DNA of 64,000 nt from Leptodactylus fallax (GCA_947044405.1 CAMRHE010000063.1:4061001-4125000), one strand, 5' to 3'; positions 12,701-25,546 are shown, counted from the stretch's first letter. The notes: generated from the sequence alone by a model not told the origin. Translations and numbers: made by a program.

Positions 12701-15700
12701 AACAGCTTCATGTTGATCATTCTCAGCATCTTAAGTATAGAAAATGCCCAGCGTCTTGCGGCCTTCCGGCTCAGTAAAGCATAGCCGTGCACATCTGCTG
12801 TAAGCCGCCCCAGAGCTGCGGGATTAATGGTTAAGAACATGGAGCACAATTGGAGAATCCTTCAGACGGCAGCGGTCATACAAATGAAGTGTTGTCCGTG
12901 CCAGCAGGGCAGGCAAGTGATCTGACCAGAGAAATATATTGTCTCCATCACGACTCTTCTCATTGCAGGTCTCCCGTCATGGCCGGTGGGCTATTTGCTG
13001 TGGACAAAAAATGGTTCTGGGAGCTCGGAGGCTACGACCCGGGCTTGGAGATTTGGGGAGGAGAGCAGTATGAAATCTCTTTCAAGGTCAGTCTGCAGCT
13101 TTGCCCATCCCTGTGCCCAGGGCATGCACATTGCCATGATAGGTTAGAAAGCGGACACGCTCCTCCAAGCCTCCGACACCTGTAAAAGCAACAAACCTTC
13201 CGCCTGCCACATTCCCATTTACCAGATAAAGTCGCAGCCCGCACCCCTCGTAATTAGTCACCCGCTGCCAGCCCCTTTGACGGGGTAGGGACAAGTCACA
13301 CAGAAACAGCTCCGTTTATTGTCCTGAAATTAAGATAAAGTGGCGCAGTCATCTGGAGCTGATAGATTAATAACTGAGCCGAAATCACAAGCACAAAGGG
13401 CTGGCTGCTGGGAGGGGGGCGGACGCAATCTGGGAAATGAAGGATAGCAAGGCTATGGGGGCTAACTAAGCCGATTTATTTTCATGCTGAGCTCATTGCC
13501 TTGCACAGAACAGTACAGAGGACTATCTGGATGGGTATGTTAAACATGAGATGAATGGCGGCCGCTGACTGCAATGGCCTCTGCAGCACGACAAGGCTGG
13601 CACAAGTACCGCTCAGGGAAAAGGTACTAAAGATATAATGTGGTCCCCTCCAGTGATGTCGCCTGCAGACGGTGACACTAATGGACTCTCCTCACATCCT
13701 AAATAGCATGTATATTTGTGTGTTTACATAAGGTTTCATTCCATTAGGGTGTCTGGAAAGTTAGGATTAGGGACATGGAGTATGGTAAGAACTTCTATGG
13801 GCACAGCTAGGAAAGTGACTTGCAGGACAAATGCAGAATCTTCCCCTCTTATCACTTACAGTGCTGCTCTACTCATTTGGGGCAAAGGGACCCTTTGCTG
13901 TAGGGCCCTGGTATGACTATAGTCTCTGCATCCCCTACTACTTATAGGGTCTCATACACATTACATATATGGGATATACTACTACTTATAGGATCTCATA
14001 CACATTACATATATGGGATATACTACTACTTATAGGATCTCATACACATTACATATGGGGTATACTACTACTTATAGGATCTCATACACATTACATATAT
14101 GGGGTATACTACTACTTATAGGGTCTCATACACATTACATATATGGGATATACTACTACTTATAGGGTCTCATACACATTACATATATGGGATATACTAC
14201 TACTTATAGGATCTCATACACATTACATATATGGGATATACTACTACTTATAGGATCTCATACACATTACATATATGGGGTATACTACTACTTATAGGAT
14301 CTCATACACATTACATGTATGGGGTATATTAATACTTATAGGTTCTCATACACATTACATATATGGGATATACTACTACTTATAGGATCTCATACACATT
14401 ACATATATGGGGTATACTACTACTTATAGGTTCTCATACACATTACATATAGGGAATAAACTACTACTTATAGGTTCTCATACACATTACATATATGGGA
14501 TATACTACTACTTATAGGATCTCATACACATTACATATATGGGGTATACTACTACTTATAGGATCTCATACACATTACATATATGGGGTATACTACTACT
14601 TATAGGTTCTCATACACATTACATATAGGGAATAAACTACTACTTATAGGTTCTCATACACATTACATATGGGGTATACTACTACTTATAGGATTTCATA
14701 CACATTACATATGTGGGATATACTACTACTTATAGGTCTCATACACATTACATGTATGGGGTATATTAATACTTATAGGTTCTCATACACATTACATGTA
14801 TGGGGTATATTAATACTTATAGGTTCTCATACACATTACATATATGGGATATACTACTACTTATAGGATCTCATACACATTACATATGTGGGATATACTA
14901 CTACTTATAGGATCTCATACACATTACATGTATGGGGTATATTAATACTTATAGGTTCTCATACACATTACATATATGGGGTATACTACTACTTATAGGA
15001 TCTCATACACATTACATATATGGGGTATACTACTACTTATAGGTTCTCATACACATTACATATAGGGAATAAACTACTACTTATAGGTCCTCATACACAT
15101 TACATATGGGGTATACTACTACTTATAGGATCTCATACACATTACATATATGGGGTATACTACTACTTATAGGATTTCATACACATTACATATATGGGAT
15201 ATACTACTACTTTTAGGATCTCATACACATTACATATATGGGGTATACTACTACTTATAGGATCTCATACACATTACATATATGGGGTATACTACTACTT
15301 ATAGGATCTCATACACATTACATATATGGGGTATACTACTAATAGGTTCTCATACACATTACATATATGGGGTATACTACTACTTATAGGATCTCATACA
15401 CATTACATATATGGGATATACTACTACTTATAGGTTCTCATACACATTACATATATGGGGTATACTACTACTTATAGGATCTCATACACATTACATGTAT
15501 GGGGTATATTAATACTTATAGGTTCTCATACACATTACATATATGGGGTATACTACTACTTATAGGTTCTCATACACATTACATATATGGGATATACTAC
15601 TACTTATAGGATCTCATACACATTACATATATGGGGTATACTACTACTTATAGGATCTCATACACATTACATATATGGGGTATACTACTACTTATAGGAT

Positions 15701-18700
15701 CTCATACACATTACATATATGGGGTATACTACTACTTATAGGATCTCATACACATTACATATATGGGGTATACTACTACTTATAGGTTCTCATACACATT
15801 ACATATAGGGAATAAACTACTACTTATAGGTTCTCATACACATTACATATGGGGTATACTACTACTTATAGGATCTCATACACATTACATGTATGGGGTA
15901 TATTAATACTTATAGGTTCTCATACACATTACATATATGGGGTATACTACTACTTATAGGTTCTCATACACATTACATATATGGGATATACTACTACTTT
16001 ACATATGTGGGATATACTACTACTTATAGGTTCTCATACACATTACATATAGGGAATAAACTACTACTTATAGGTTCTCATACACATTACATATGGGGTA
16101 TACTACTACTTATAGGATTTCATACACATTACATATATGGGATATACTACTACTTATAGGATCTCATACACATTACATATATGGGGTATACTACTACTTA
16201 TAGGATCTCATACACATTACATATATGGGGTATACTACTACTTATAGGATCTCATACACATTACATATATGGGGTATACTACTACTTATAGGATCTCATA
16301 CACATTACATATATGGGGTATACTACTACTTATAGGATCTCATACACATTACATATATGGGGATACTACTACTTATAGGATCTCATACACATTACATACA
16401 GTATATGGGGTATACTACTACTTATAGGATCTCATACACATTACATATATGGGGTATACTACTACTTATAGGATCTCATACACATTACATATATGGGGTA
16501 TACTACTACTTATAGGTTCTCATACACATTACATATATGGGATATACTACTACTTTACATATGTGGGATATACTACTACTTATAGGTTCTCATACACATT
16601 ACATATAGGGAATAAACTACTACTTATAGGATCTCATACACATTACATATATGGGATATACTACTACTTATAGGATCTCATACACATTACATATATGGGG
16701 TATACTACTACTTATAGGATCTCATACACATTACATATATGGGGTATACTACTACTTATAGGTTCTTACACATTACATATATGGGATATACTACTACTTA
16801 TAGGATCTCATACACATTACATATATGGGGTATACTACTACTTATAGGATCTCATACACATTACATATATGGGGTATACTACTACTTATAGGATCTCATA
16901 CACATTACATATATGGGGTATACTACTACTTATAGGATCTCATACACATTACATATATGGGGTATACTACTACTTATAGGTTCTCATACACATTACATAT
17001 ATGGGATATACTACTACTTTACATATGTGGGATATACTACTACTTATAGGTTCTCATACACATTACATATAGGGAATAAACTACTACTTATAGGATCTCA
17101 TACACATTACATATATGGGGTATACTACTACTTATAGGATCTCATACACATTACATATATGGGGTATACTACTACTTATAGGATCTCATACACATTACAT
17201 ATATGGGGTATACTACTACTTATAGGTTCTTACACATTACATATATGGGATATACTACTACTTATAGGATCTCATACACATTACATATATGGGGTATACT
17301 ACTACTTATAGGATCTCATACACATTACATATATGGGGTATACTACTACTTATAGGATCTCATACACATTACATATATGGGGTATACTACTACTTATAGG
17401 ATCTCATACACATTACATATATGGGGTATACTACTACTTATAGGTTCTCATACACATTACATATAGGGAATAAACTACTACTTATAGGTTCTCATACACA
17501 TTACATATGGGGTATACTACTACTTATAGGATCTCATACACATTACATGTATGGGGTATATTAATACTTATAGGTTCTCATACACATTACATATATGGGG
17601 TATACTACTACTTATAGGTTCTCATACACATTACATATATGGGATATACTACTACTTTACATATGTGGGATATACTACTACTTATAGGTTCTCATACACA
17701 TTACATATAGGGAATAAACTACTACTTATAGGTTCTCATACACATTACATATGGGGTATACTACTACTTATAGGATTTCATACACATTACATATATGGGA
17801 TATACTACTACTTATAGGATCTCATACACATTACATATATGGGGTATACTACTACTTATAGGATCTCATACACATTACATATATGGGGTATACTACTACT
17901 TATAGGATCTCATACACATTACATATATGGGGTATACTACTACTTATAGGATCTCATACACATTACATATGGGGTATACTACTACTTATAGGTTCTCATA
18001 CACATTACATATATGGGGTATACTACTAATAGGTTCTCATACACATTACATATATGGGGTATACTACTACTTATAGGATCTCATACACATTACATATATG
18101 GGGTATACTACTACTTATAGGATCTCATACACATTACATATATGGGGTATACTACTACTTATAGGATCTCATACACATTACATATATGGGGTATACTACT
18201 ACTTATAGGATCTCATACACATTACATATATGGGGTATACTACTACTTATAGGATCTCATACACATTACATATATGGGGTATACTACTACTTGTAGGATC
18301 TCATACACATTACATATATGGGGTATACTACTACTTATAGGTTCTCATACACATTACATATATGGGGTATACTACTACTTATAGGATCTCATACACATTA
18401 CATATATGGGGTATACTACTACTTATAGGATCTCATACACATTACATATGTGGGATATACTACTACTTATAGGTTCTCATACACATTACATATATGGGGT
18501 ATACTACTACTTATAGGATCTCATACACATTACATATATGGGGTATACTACTACTTATAGGATCTCATACACATTACATATGTGGGATATACTACTACTT
18601 ATAGGTTCTCATACACATTACATATATGGGGTATACTACTACTTATAGGATCTCATACACATTACATATATGGGGTATACTACTACTTATAGGATCTCAT

Positions 18701-21700
18701 ACACATTACATATGTGGGATATACTACTACTTATAGGATCTCATACACATTACATATATGGGGTATACTACTACTTATAGGATCTCATACACATTACATA
18801 TATGGGGTATACTACTACTTATAGGATCTCATACACATTACATATATGGGGTATACTACTACTTATAGGATCTCATACACATTACATATATGGGGTATAC
18901 TACTACTTATAGGATCTCATACACATTACATATATGGGGTATACTACTACTTATAGGATCTCATACACATTACATATATGGGGTATACTACTTGTAGGAT
19001 CTCATACACATTACATATATGGGGTATACTACTAATAGGTTCTCATACACATTACATATATGGGGTATACTACTACTTATAGGTTCTCATACACATTACA
19101 TATATGGGGTATACTACTACTTATAGGATCTCATACACATTACATATATGGGGTATACTACTAATAGGTTCTCATACACATTACATATATGGGGTATACT
19201 ACTACTTATAGGATCTCATACACATTACATATATGGGGTATACTACTACTTGTAGAATCATACTTTAGGGATATGGGGTATATGAAGCATAGAAGTGTAC
19301 TTACTACAGTTTGTAGGTTCACATTATGTAAGGAGAATGGTGGTTTTAGTACTCGTGGTAATGTCCAGTCAGTCACCATGTTTTCTTCCTCACAGGTTTG
19401 GATGTGTGGAGGCCGCATGGAAGACGCCCCCTGCTCACGAGTCGGACATATATACCGAAAATATGTACCATACAAGGTTCCTGCGGGTGTCAGCTTAGCC
19501 AGGGTAACTATTACTTACCCACACATTTCCCACTTTTGGTGGGGGGGTCTCAAGGAGACCAATCTGCCCCGATCATACACTGAGGAGACATACATGATTC
19601 TATAAAGCTTCAGACAATCAATATGGCTGCTGTTGTATTTCCAGCAGGGGTTTGTCACCCAGCTTTCCATCGTGCAGAATATGGAAATCTGCCTAGTTAC
19701 GCAGTTATAGACCCTGTATCATACAAAATAACTAGGGAGATTTGCCATTCAAGCTTCTGGAAAGCTGGGTAACACCCTATACAGCTATAATGACGGCTGG
19801 AAGTGGATATTACCTATGGAACACAGATCCATCTATGGGATAGCTGAATAGTTCTAATCAACTTAAAGGGGTTGTCCAAGCCCTTTAAATTTGACACCTA
19901 AAGCTCAAAATGGTGTAAAGTGAGAAAATCCAGCGGTCGCTGTCCCTGGGCAGTCAGCAGAATACATTCACTGCGCAGAGACACCCGCTGACAGCCTGGA
20001 TGACAGGATACAGACGCCAGGGAGAGCAGCCCCAGGGAGTTCACAAAAATAGCAGCCACTGCGTCCTCAGGCGTCAGTCTGATTTAGGGCGTATAGCACC
20101 CTGCAGAATATAATCTAAGCAGATGGGACCACCATTATAGCAGTACAGTTGTAATCCATGTGGTCTTCATGTCCAGGTATGACATTCTCACAGTCTTCAA
20201 CATTATTCTGCATCCCCAGGCGCTTTATGAATTTGTACATGAGAGCCATCTAGTGGACAGGGTATGAAAGTGATCCAAACAAGTCTTCACGTTATGAGGA
20301 CGCTCAGTATACAGTATATGTGCTTGTTAGGAGAAATATATCTTGCCTTTCTGCCCAGTGATGTTCCAGGTTGTCAGTTATAATGATTTCTATAGGAACC
20401 TGACGCATGGTGTGAACTATGCCCAGCAGCTGGAGTAAATATTGCATGGACATGGTCCATATTAGTCATTCTTTGATGCAACTTCAGTCTAATTTTTCTT
20501 CTTCTTGCAGAATTTAAAGAGAGTTGCAGAAGTTTGGATGGATGAATATGCGGAGTACATCTACCAGAGGCGTCCGGATTACCGCCATCTCTCACCGGGC
20601 GATGTGGCGTCACAGAAGGAACTACGTGCCAAGCTGAACTGTCAAAATTTCAAGTGGTTCATGTCCAAGGTGGCATGGGACTTGCCCAAATACTACCCTC
20701 CTGTGGAACCTCCTGCAGCTGCGTGGGGAGAGGTAAGAGAGTGTTCTACCTACGTGACTGGATTGTTCGCCAAGATGAATTGTATATGGCGAGGAATCAG
20801 ATTAATAAGATAGAATAGAGGGAGTGGTAGCCATACACGTCCAATACTCGTTCAGCTATTCCTTACGATCTCCCATAGACATGCATACTCGGCTTGTCCA
20901 CGTATGTTCTGAATGGGGAGAAGGACTGATATTTCCTGAGAACAAAAGGATTGGGTGTTGAAGTTCAACATGCCTGATCCTTCTTGCCTTTGACATCATC
21001 TGTTGGGGACAAAGACATAAGATAGTTGGCCGGTCCCACCAAAGACCCCCAAATTACAGGTTAGAGACGATTTGTGGCTGCAGTGCTCGTAACATACATC
21101 TACAGCTGTCTAGGGAGGGATTGTAATTCTTTTTTGTAATTATCGTTACCCTTTTAAGGGGTTTTCGGGGACGTGCATATTGTTAACTTATCCTTAGGGT
21201 GTGAACGGGACCCCCATGAGTTAGCTGTGTAAGGAGGCTGTGGTACTCAGAAGCACTGTGGTCTGTACCCTGTGCCAGTGTCATCACATACACTGGTCGC
21301 ATGGTAGAGCAGCAGCTCAGTCCCATTCAAGTGAATGGGGCTGAGCCGCAATAACGAGCACAGCCACTATTATATGTACGGTGCTGTGCTTGGTGTTCAG
21401 TGAAGAGGTTGCAGTACTCACCCTAACACTACAAACAGCTGATTTGTGGGGGCCCTGGGTGCTGGGTCCCCATGGGTCACATATTCATGATCTATCCTAA
21501 GAATACGTCATCAATATACAAGTCCACTTTATCTGACAACCTGTCGCCCTCTGCTGTACAGATTCGGAACAAGAAGGCCGGGCTGTGTGTAGATGCCAAG
21601 CACGGGTCTATGGGCTCCGAGATGCGTCTGGACACCTGCACCAAGGGGCGTAAGGCCGACGCGTGGAGCAGCCAGCAGGTACACATGCGACCCTTCTGCA

Positions 21701-24700
21701 CAGTGAGACAGAATGGCTGCTGTGTGAGAAGGACACTGACATGTTGTGTCTTACAGGTGTTCACCTTGGGCTGGAGGGAGGACATTCGTCCTGGAGACCC
21801 CTTACACACCAAGAAGGTTTGCTTTGATGCCATATCGCACACAAGTCCTGTCACACTCTTCGACTGCCATGGGATGAAGGGGAACCAGCTGTGGAAGTAC
21901 AGAAAGGTGAGCGTCTGCTTTATGTCACATACAGTATTACCGCGTCTTCTCGTGACGTGGGAATCACATTGTAATATTAGTGCTTTTTGGGAATTCTGGA
22001 CTTAGTGGACATACTGTCAGGTGAACGGCTATTCCTCCTGACCCCTCATACACATGCACATTCTGCTTGGCAGAGCATGCATGTGATCTGAATGGGAAGA
22101 GGGCAGAAATCGGGTTATTACATAAATTCCTTAAATAAAAGATGTTGTTTTCCCTGGATAGTAGAGTAGAGTGTCAGTGCAATATACACTAGACTTATAT
22201 ATTTACAGGGGCCTGTCCCGATCCTGACATGTCTTTGTTAGTAAATACCTTCATTTCTCTTGAAATAATTCTGGATCATTATCTCCTAATATTCTGCATT
22301 CACATCGGCATCATAGTCTCCATTCAGAGACTCCTTCGCAGTGTTCGTCTAAAATCGCCAAAAAGAAAAACTTCTGCAACCACGACGTTCTCGTCCGCTG
22401 CTTTCAGTTAAAAAGGACGGACCCCAGACAGACCTTATTATAGTCAATGGGGGTCGGTCGGTGATTGGTTTTTCCATTGTTCTGGTCCTCCAACGGAGAC
22501 TACCGTAACTCTGCATCGTTCTGTTCCTCTGTTATTCCTCCTGAATATTTAGGAATCAACTGACAACTGAGTTACCATTCCTCTTGTCAAATCGGTGCGT
22601 CTATACAAAAGGTTCCGTTAATTCTGACCCTGTCAGACCGTGTAGCGACACATACTTAGCTGGTCAACTGCAGTTTATTGCTATGCTTCTAGGAGGAATT
22701 ACAGAGGAACATCACAACGTAGAGTTATAAGGAACAATGCTCCAGACTTGTTATTTTATGAGGAATACATGTATTTAGTAAAACAGACATGTCAGGAGAG
22801 GTTACAATTCCTCTAGAACCTGTTAGGGCGATTTGGGACACTAAACCACCCACAGCTCCGCGGCCACATTAAATCTAAAAAAGCTTACCATGCTGGCGCA
22901 GTTCTTCAGTAAAGTCAGAGGAGTACACCTTGGCTTCAGTTCACATTCGCCAGACCTCTGGTATATGCACAGTGATGCTGGGGTGTAAGCCCCCGGCTTC
23001 ACTGAAGAACTGCGCAGACGTTGGGAGAACCGGAGATAAGCCCAATGAGGGCTCATCTCTAAGTGAAAAGCTTTTTTATTTTCAATGCAGCCACAGATTG
23101 TGTTGTAACAGAGAGATTTTGGGTCCATAAAGACCTCTGGGTTGCCCTGACATATTCCCTTTAAATGGGTCTTATAATACTTCATTTGCCTGGTGGTGAG
23201 GGCTCACTGGTTTCCCGTCATTTAAAGGGGTTGTCCCACAATAACAACTTCTAACCAATCCATAGAGTGAGTTATAAGTGTCTATTCACTTAAAAAGAGT
23301 CCTGTGTCCCCATCTGAATGTGGTGACCGTCACAAAATAGTGAGTGGTCCCAGTGGTCACACTCCAGTGATCAAACTCTTGTCATCTACCCATAGGATAG
23401 ATGACAAGTTAATGTTGGACTGCTCCTTTATCCACCTGACTGTGGTCTTGACGGCCCAGACCCAGATCAGTGTGTTACTTCACAGCCTAAGGCCTCATGA
23501 CAATGATAGGCTATGTAGGGATGTAGGGACACACCAAATTACAAAGGGAATGTAACAACCAATTGGAGCTGGGCTTTGCCTAAAAATAAAATTTCTAATA
23601 TTTTTTTTTTTTTTTAAATAAAAGTTAATGGCTGATTTTAGAATTTTTTTATCTTAATTTTATTGTTTTTGATCAAAGAAACTAAAAAAAAGAAAAAGCG
23701 CTTAGTGATCTGTCACAAGGAGAAGAACTGTCAATCATAGCTTATGGGGGGAGATGAAAGCCTGCATGTGACTTCAGGGTGGGGCAAACATCATTTCACG
23801 ATTCTGGTGAAGCTCTTTGAAATGGTGAATTGATCGATTAAATTCGATGAAATGCCCAGCCCTGCACCCAGTTGTCAATTTACTGATACATTTCCAGGAG
23901 GAATAATAGAGGAACAATACAGTGCAAAGTTCTAGTAAAAGACATTTAGACAGGAGAGCTCAAAAGGCCTCTTTGGGAGCTAAATGTTACCTATCTCCAG
24001 GTCAGTGCTGTATGTTGGGTTTCCAGGCTGGAATCAGCACCTGAGTCAATCCGCCTCCTCCTCTATGTTCACAGGTAGTTAGTTACCTGTGCTATGGGGG
24101 CTGGCTTTACTACTATAATGATTCACACTAGCGTTTGCCTATCCAGGGTGGGCAATTATTACCTAAACCAAAATCACAATCAGCCATTTTACCTCGATTA
24201 CAATGAATAGCGACAAACATAAAAAACAGTATTACTCGCCTCTCCTGGGCTCCGGCGCAATTCCCTGCTGTCTTCTGACTGACGTTAGGAACTGCTGAGG
24301 CCAGTGATTGGTCCTTAGTGGTCACATGGTGTTATGCATAAACACAAACGTCGAGACGCCACATAACCCAGGTAATCTCTGAGGCCCAATCACAGGCTTC
24401 AGTAGTCCCTGACATAAGTCAGAAGGCCAAAGAGAACAGGGAGTCGCATCAGAGCCCTGGAGAGGTGAGTAACACTGTTTTTATGTTTTGATCACCTCCC
24501 CTGGCCCTCCGCTTACTATACTCTGGGGTCTCAAGGGACCCCACAGTATAATAGCAGTTTCAGTTCAGATGTGTTCAGTCCGAACAAAACTGTAGGTGGA
24601 ACCTCGTGAATGACTGAACCGCAGTATCCAACGTGAACAAAATCATGTCGGTTGTCCGTGCTGATTTTTTTCATTTTCAGTTATTTTTCAATTATTCACC

Positions 24701-25311
24701 CAGTCCTCGTCAGAGAACCAGAACAACGGACGGGTGGATCACTGTAATAGCAGTTACACACAGAGCCCAGTGGACTCCATTGACTATAATGGTGTCCGTC
24801 ATTTTTAAACTTAAAGTGGCGGCGGAAAAAAAACTCTGAGCATGACTTTTTGTCCACCAATTTCAGGTGGACATTGTAACAGAGTCTCCAACGGAGGCAT
24901 TGGAGCTGCTGTGAACTAAGCCTTAGCCTTGTCTAGTCTGTCAGCCCCCCGAAAGTGCAGGGAATACTAGTGAACATGGAAGAGGAGGCGGATCAAGTCT
25001 GGTGCCAGTTCCAATCACATGACCCTGCCTAGAAATCCGACATGCAGCACTGACAGAACCAGGCCCGAAATCGATAAAATTTAGTCTCTTCTGGTTGAGG
25101 ATGTGACAGATCGGAGCTCACGAATACATTTATCTGCTTCTAGGACAAGACCATATATCACCCCACCAGCAACAGCTGTATGGACTGCAGCGAGTCCGAC
25201 CGCAGGATATTCATGAACATCTGCAACCCGAGCTCCCCTACACAGCAATGGACATTTGAGAACACCAACTTCACAGTCTTAGAGACCTTCAACCGAGACC
25301 GGGGCTTATAA
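6545..25311 (+). CDS. GALNT10: GALNT10, polypeptide N-acetylgalactosaminyltransferase 10 (3' part, eight exons)
   Basis: The coding join is 6545-6730, 7083-7266, 12969-13086, 19396-19503, 20511-20732, 21562-21678, 21757-21906 and 25144-25311. All junctions are AG/GT and the phases agree throughout. The join gives about 416 residues and a stop, roughly residues 188-603 of the ~603-residue vertebrate enzyme; earlier exons lie left of the window. The family is a Golgi type II membrane enzyme (GT27) that moves GalNAc from UDP-GalNAc to Ser/Thr, and GALNT10 prefers already glycosylated peptides. Visible in sequence: the metal-binding DSH in [17 protein letters not shown], the Gal/GalNAc-T block with WGGEQYE, the third metal ligand His in [10 protein letters not shown], then a C-terminal ricin-type lectin domain with [22 protein letters not shown] and QQWTF. 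The reading frame shows no damage. Assignment to GALNT10 rather than another GALNT rests on close residue agreement recalled from the human protein and on SAP30L next door. Confidence 0.95.
7083..7266 (+). CDS. GALNT10: GALNT10 exon (probably 6): catalytic domain
   Basis: It is bounded by ctcccgcag| and a|gtgagtg. It encodes [20 protein letters not shown] followed by [20 protein letters not shown], a region shared with human GALNT10. It joins the previous exon to restore the Asp codon and ends after two bases of a Glu codon. The previous intron is only 352 bp. Confidence 0.95.
7584..7938. repeat. Foldback repeat with GGGGGAG..CTCCCCC ends
   Basis: It begins GGGGGAGTTGTATGAA and ends TTAATCTCCCCC. 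It resembles other copies with GGGGGAGATTTATGAA starts at 42398 and 53622, so it belongs to a dispersed family. Confidence 0.5.
8271..8599. repeat. Foldback MITE-like repeat
   Basis: The arms 'taaagaggacctgaaaa' / 'cttttcagacct..cttta', 'tgagcattttgg' / 'ccaaaatgctca' and 'ccaaagatataagc' / 'gcttatatttttgg' pair as a long imperfect inverted repeat around a short centre. No coding capacity. Confidence 0.6.
11158..12184. repeat. 33-bp tandem array
   Basis: About 31 copies of a 33-bp unit containing 'ccatgtgcccagtggtcaca' are highly similar, with a degenerate tail to about 12365. Since 33 is divisible by three and the unit has no stops in most frames, it gives long spurious ORFs of 130-346 residues on both strands. 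It lies inside a GALNT10 intron. Confidence 0.9.
12969..13086 (+). CDS. GALNT10: GALNT10 exon (probably 7): Gal/GalNAc-T motif
   Basis: It is bounded by cattgcag| and aag|gtcagt. It encodes [20 protein letters not shown] and the diagnostic [17 protein letters not shown]. This Gal/GalNAc-T block forms part of the UDP-sugar and acceptor site across the GALNT family. One base completes the Glu codon from the previous exon, and the exon ends in phase 0. The upstream intron is 5.7 kb and carries the 33-bp array. Confidence 0.95.
13087..19395. other. GALNT10 intron dominated by a 44-bp array
   Basis: The first 850 bp (13087-13930) are largely unique and GC-balanced and may include conserved non-coding DNA (about 13310-13620). 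The rest is the 44-bp array and then about 140 bp leading to the next exon. Confidence 0.7.
13935..19258. repeat. 44-bp tandem array, about 120 copies
   Basis: The 5.3-kb array has a 44-bp unit of the form 'ggatctcatacacattacat' + 'atatggggtatactactact' + 'tata'. Variants include gggata/ggggta, gtatggggtatattaata, tagggaataaact and a shortened junction 'tactactttacatatgtggg'. Shared variant order shows larger duplications inside the array. It fills most of a GALNT10 intron. Confidence 0.95.
19396..19503 (+). CDS. GALNT10: GALNT10 exon (probably 8): third metal ligand region
   Basis: It is bounded by cctcacag| and agg|gtaact, with 36 codons in phase 0. It encodes [20 protein letters not shown] and ends [10 protein letters not shown]. 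The His of the RVGH segment corresponds to the third metal-coordinating residue in structurally known GALNTs. The exon starts only about 140 bp after the end of the 44-bp tandem array that fills its upstream intron. Confidence 0.95.
19622..19800. repeat. Foldback MITE-like repeat
   Basis: The inverted arms include GTCACCCAGCTTTCC (from 19654) and GGAAAGCTGGGTAACACCC (19759-19777), with inner arms 'aaatctgcctagtta' and 'taactagggagattt'. No coding capacity. Confidence 0.55.
20243..20256 (-). promoter_or_regulatory. CTCF-like motif in GALNT10 intron
   Basis: On the minus strand it reads CCACTAGATGGCTC, 13 of 14 positions agreeing with the CTCF core CCASYAGRKGGCRS as I recall it. Confidence 0.35.
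20511..20732 (+). CDS. GALNT10: GALNT10 exon (probably 9): end of catalytic domain and linker
   Basis: It is bounded by cttcttgcag| and gag|gtaaga, with 74 codons in phase 0. It encodes [20 protein letters not shown], which closes the GT-A fold, then the linker [15 protein letters not shown] leading into the lectin domain. The sequence agrees closely with the human protein. Confidence 0.95.
21155..21510. repeat. Dispersed repeat, 'aaggggttttc..taccctaag' type
   Basis: Starting 'ttttaaggggttttcgggg' and ending 'tgatctatcctaagaatacgtcatc', it resembles copies at 44272-44679 and 59711-60070, including the internal 'gctgagccgcaataacgagcacagccactat' theme. It sits just upstream of a GALNT10 exon. 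Confidence 0.5.
21562..21678 (+). CDS. GALNT10: GALNT10 exon (probably 10): start of ricin-type lectin domain
   Basis: It is bounded by gctgtacag| and cag|gtacac, with 39 codons in phase 0. It encodes [12 protein letters not shown], the first lectin repeat with its Cys, and ends in SSQQ. It is more diverged from human than the catalytic exons, as expected for the lectin domain. The intron that follows is only 78 nt and has no in-frame stop. Confidence 0.93.
21757..21906 (+). CDS. GALNT10: GALNT10 exon (probably 11): lectin domain middle repeat
   Basis: It is bounded by tcttacag| and aag|gtgagc, with 50 codons in phase 0. It encodes the segment from [10 protein letters not shown] through [20 protein letters not shown] to NQLWKYRK, including a QxW-type motif of the ricin B fold. 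Confidence 0.95.
21907..25143. other. GALNT10 last intron
   Basis: This 3.2-kb intron is made largely of dispersed repeat fragments: a 'ttcacatc' type near 22300-22500, an 'aaaggggttgtcccac' type from 23223, and a foldback-like stretch around 24120-24920. No coding exon is visible. Confidence 0.6.
25144..25311 (+). CDS. GALNT10: GALNT10 last coding exon (probably 12) with stop
   Basis: The acceptor is ctgcttctag|. The exon has 55 codons plus TAA at 25309-25311. It encodes the third lectin repeat with [15 protein letters not shown] and [11 protein letters not shown] and ends in ETFNRDRGL. The C-terminus is two or three residues longer than the human one as I recall it. Confidence 0.95.
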   Translation, partial: DKTIYHPTSNSCMDCSESDRRIFMNICNPSSPTQQWTFENTNFTVLETFNRDRGL

Positions 25312-25540
25312 CAGCGGAGGCTGAGGAGGAGTATACATATATAAATAGGAATATATATATTTTAAATCTATATTTTTTACTGTTGGGTGAGAGATTGTTT
25401 CCTTCTGGCAAGAAGATTTAGTTTTCTTTTCAGTTTTGTTTTTTTTTCCATTTGTGTTATAGGGTAAAAAAAAAAAATTAAGATGGGAGACGTTGAATGT
25501 GTAAATGTAGGCCGAGTTGTTTCTACATGATGCTGCTGCG

Positions 25541-25546
25541 AATAAA
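25541..25546 (+). terminator. Candidate proximal GALNT10 poly(A) signal
   Basis: AATAAA lies about 230 nt after the GALNT10 stop codon. It is the first canonical hexamer in the 3' flank. Use is inferred from position only. Confidence 0.4.

Larger units (their letters stand above)
7267..12968. other. GALNT10 intron
   Basis: It contains foldback MITEs at 7584-7938 and 8271-8599, a repeat fragment with the end 'aagggagtctgtcacc' from about 9685, a non-repetitive stretch at 10330-10620, and the 33-bp array. The remaining sequence shows nothing I recognise. Confidence 0.7.

Noticed and set aside
15893..17817. Frames of 74-88 residues with [11 protein letters not shown] repeats
   Set aside because: They are products of the 44-bp intronic array and carry no signs of a gene.
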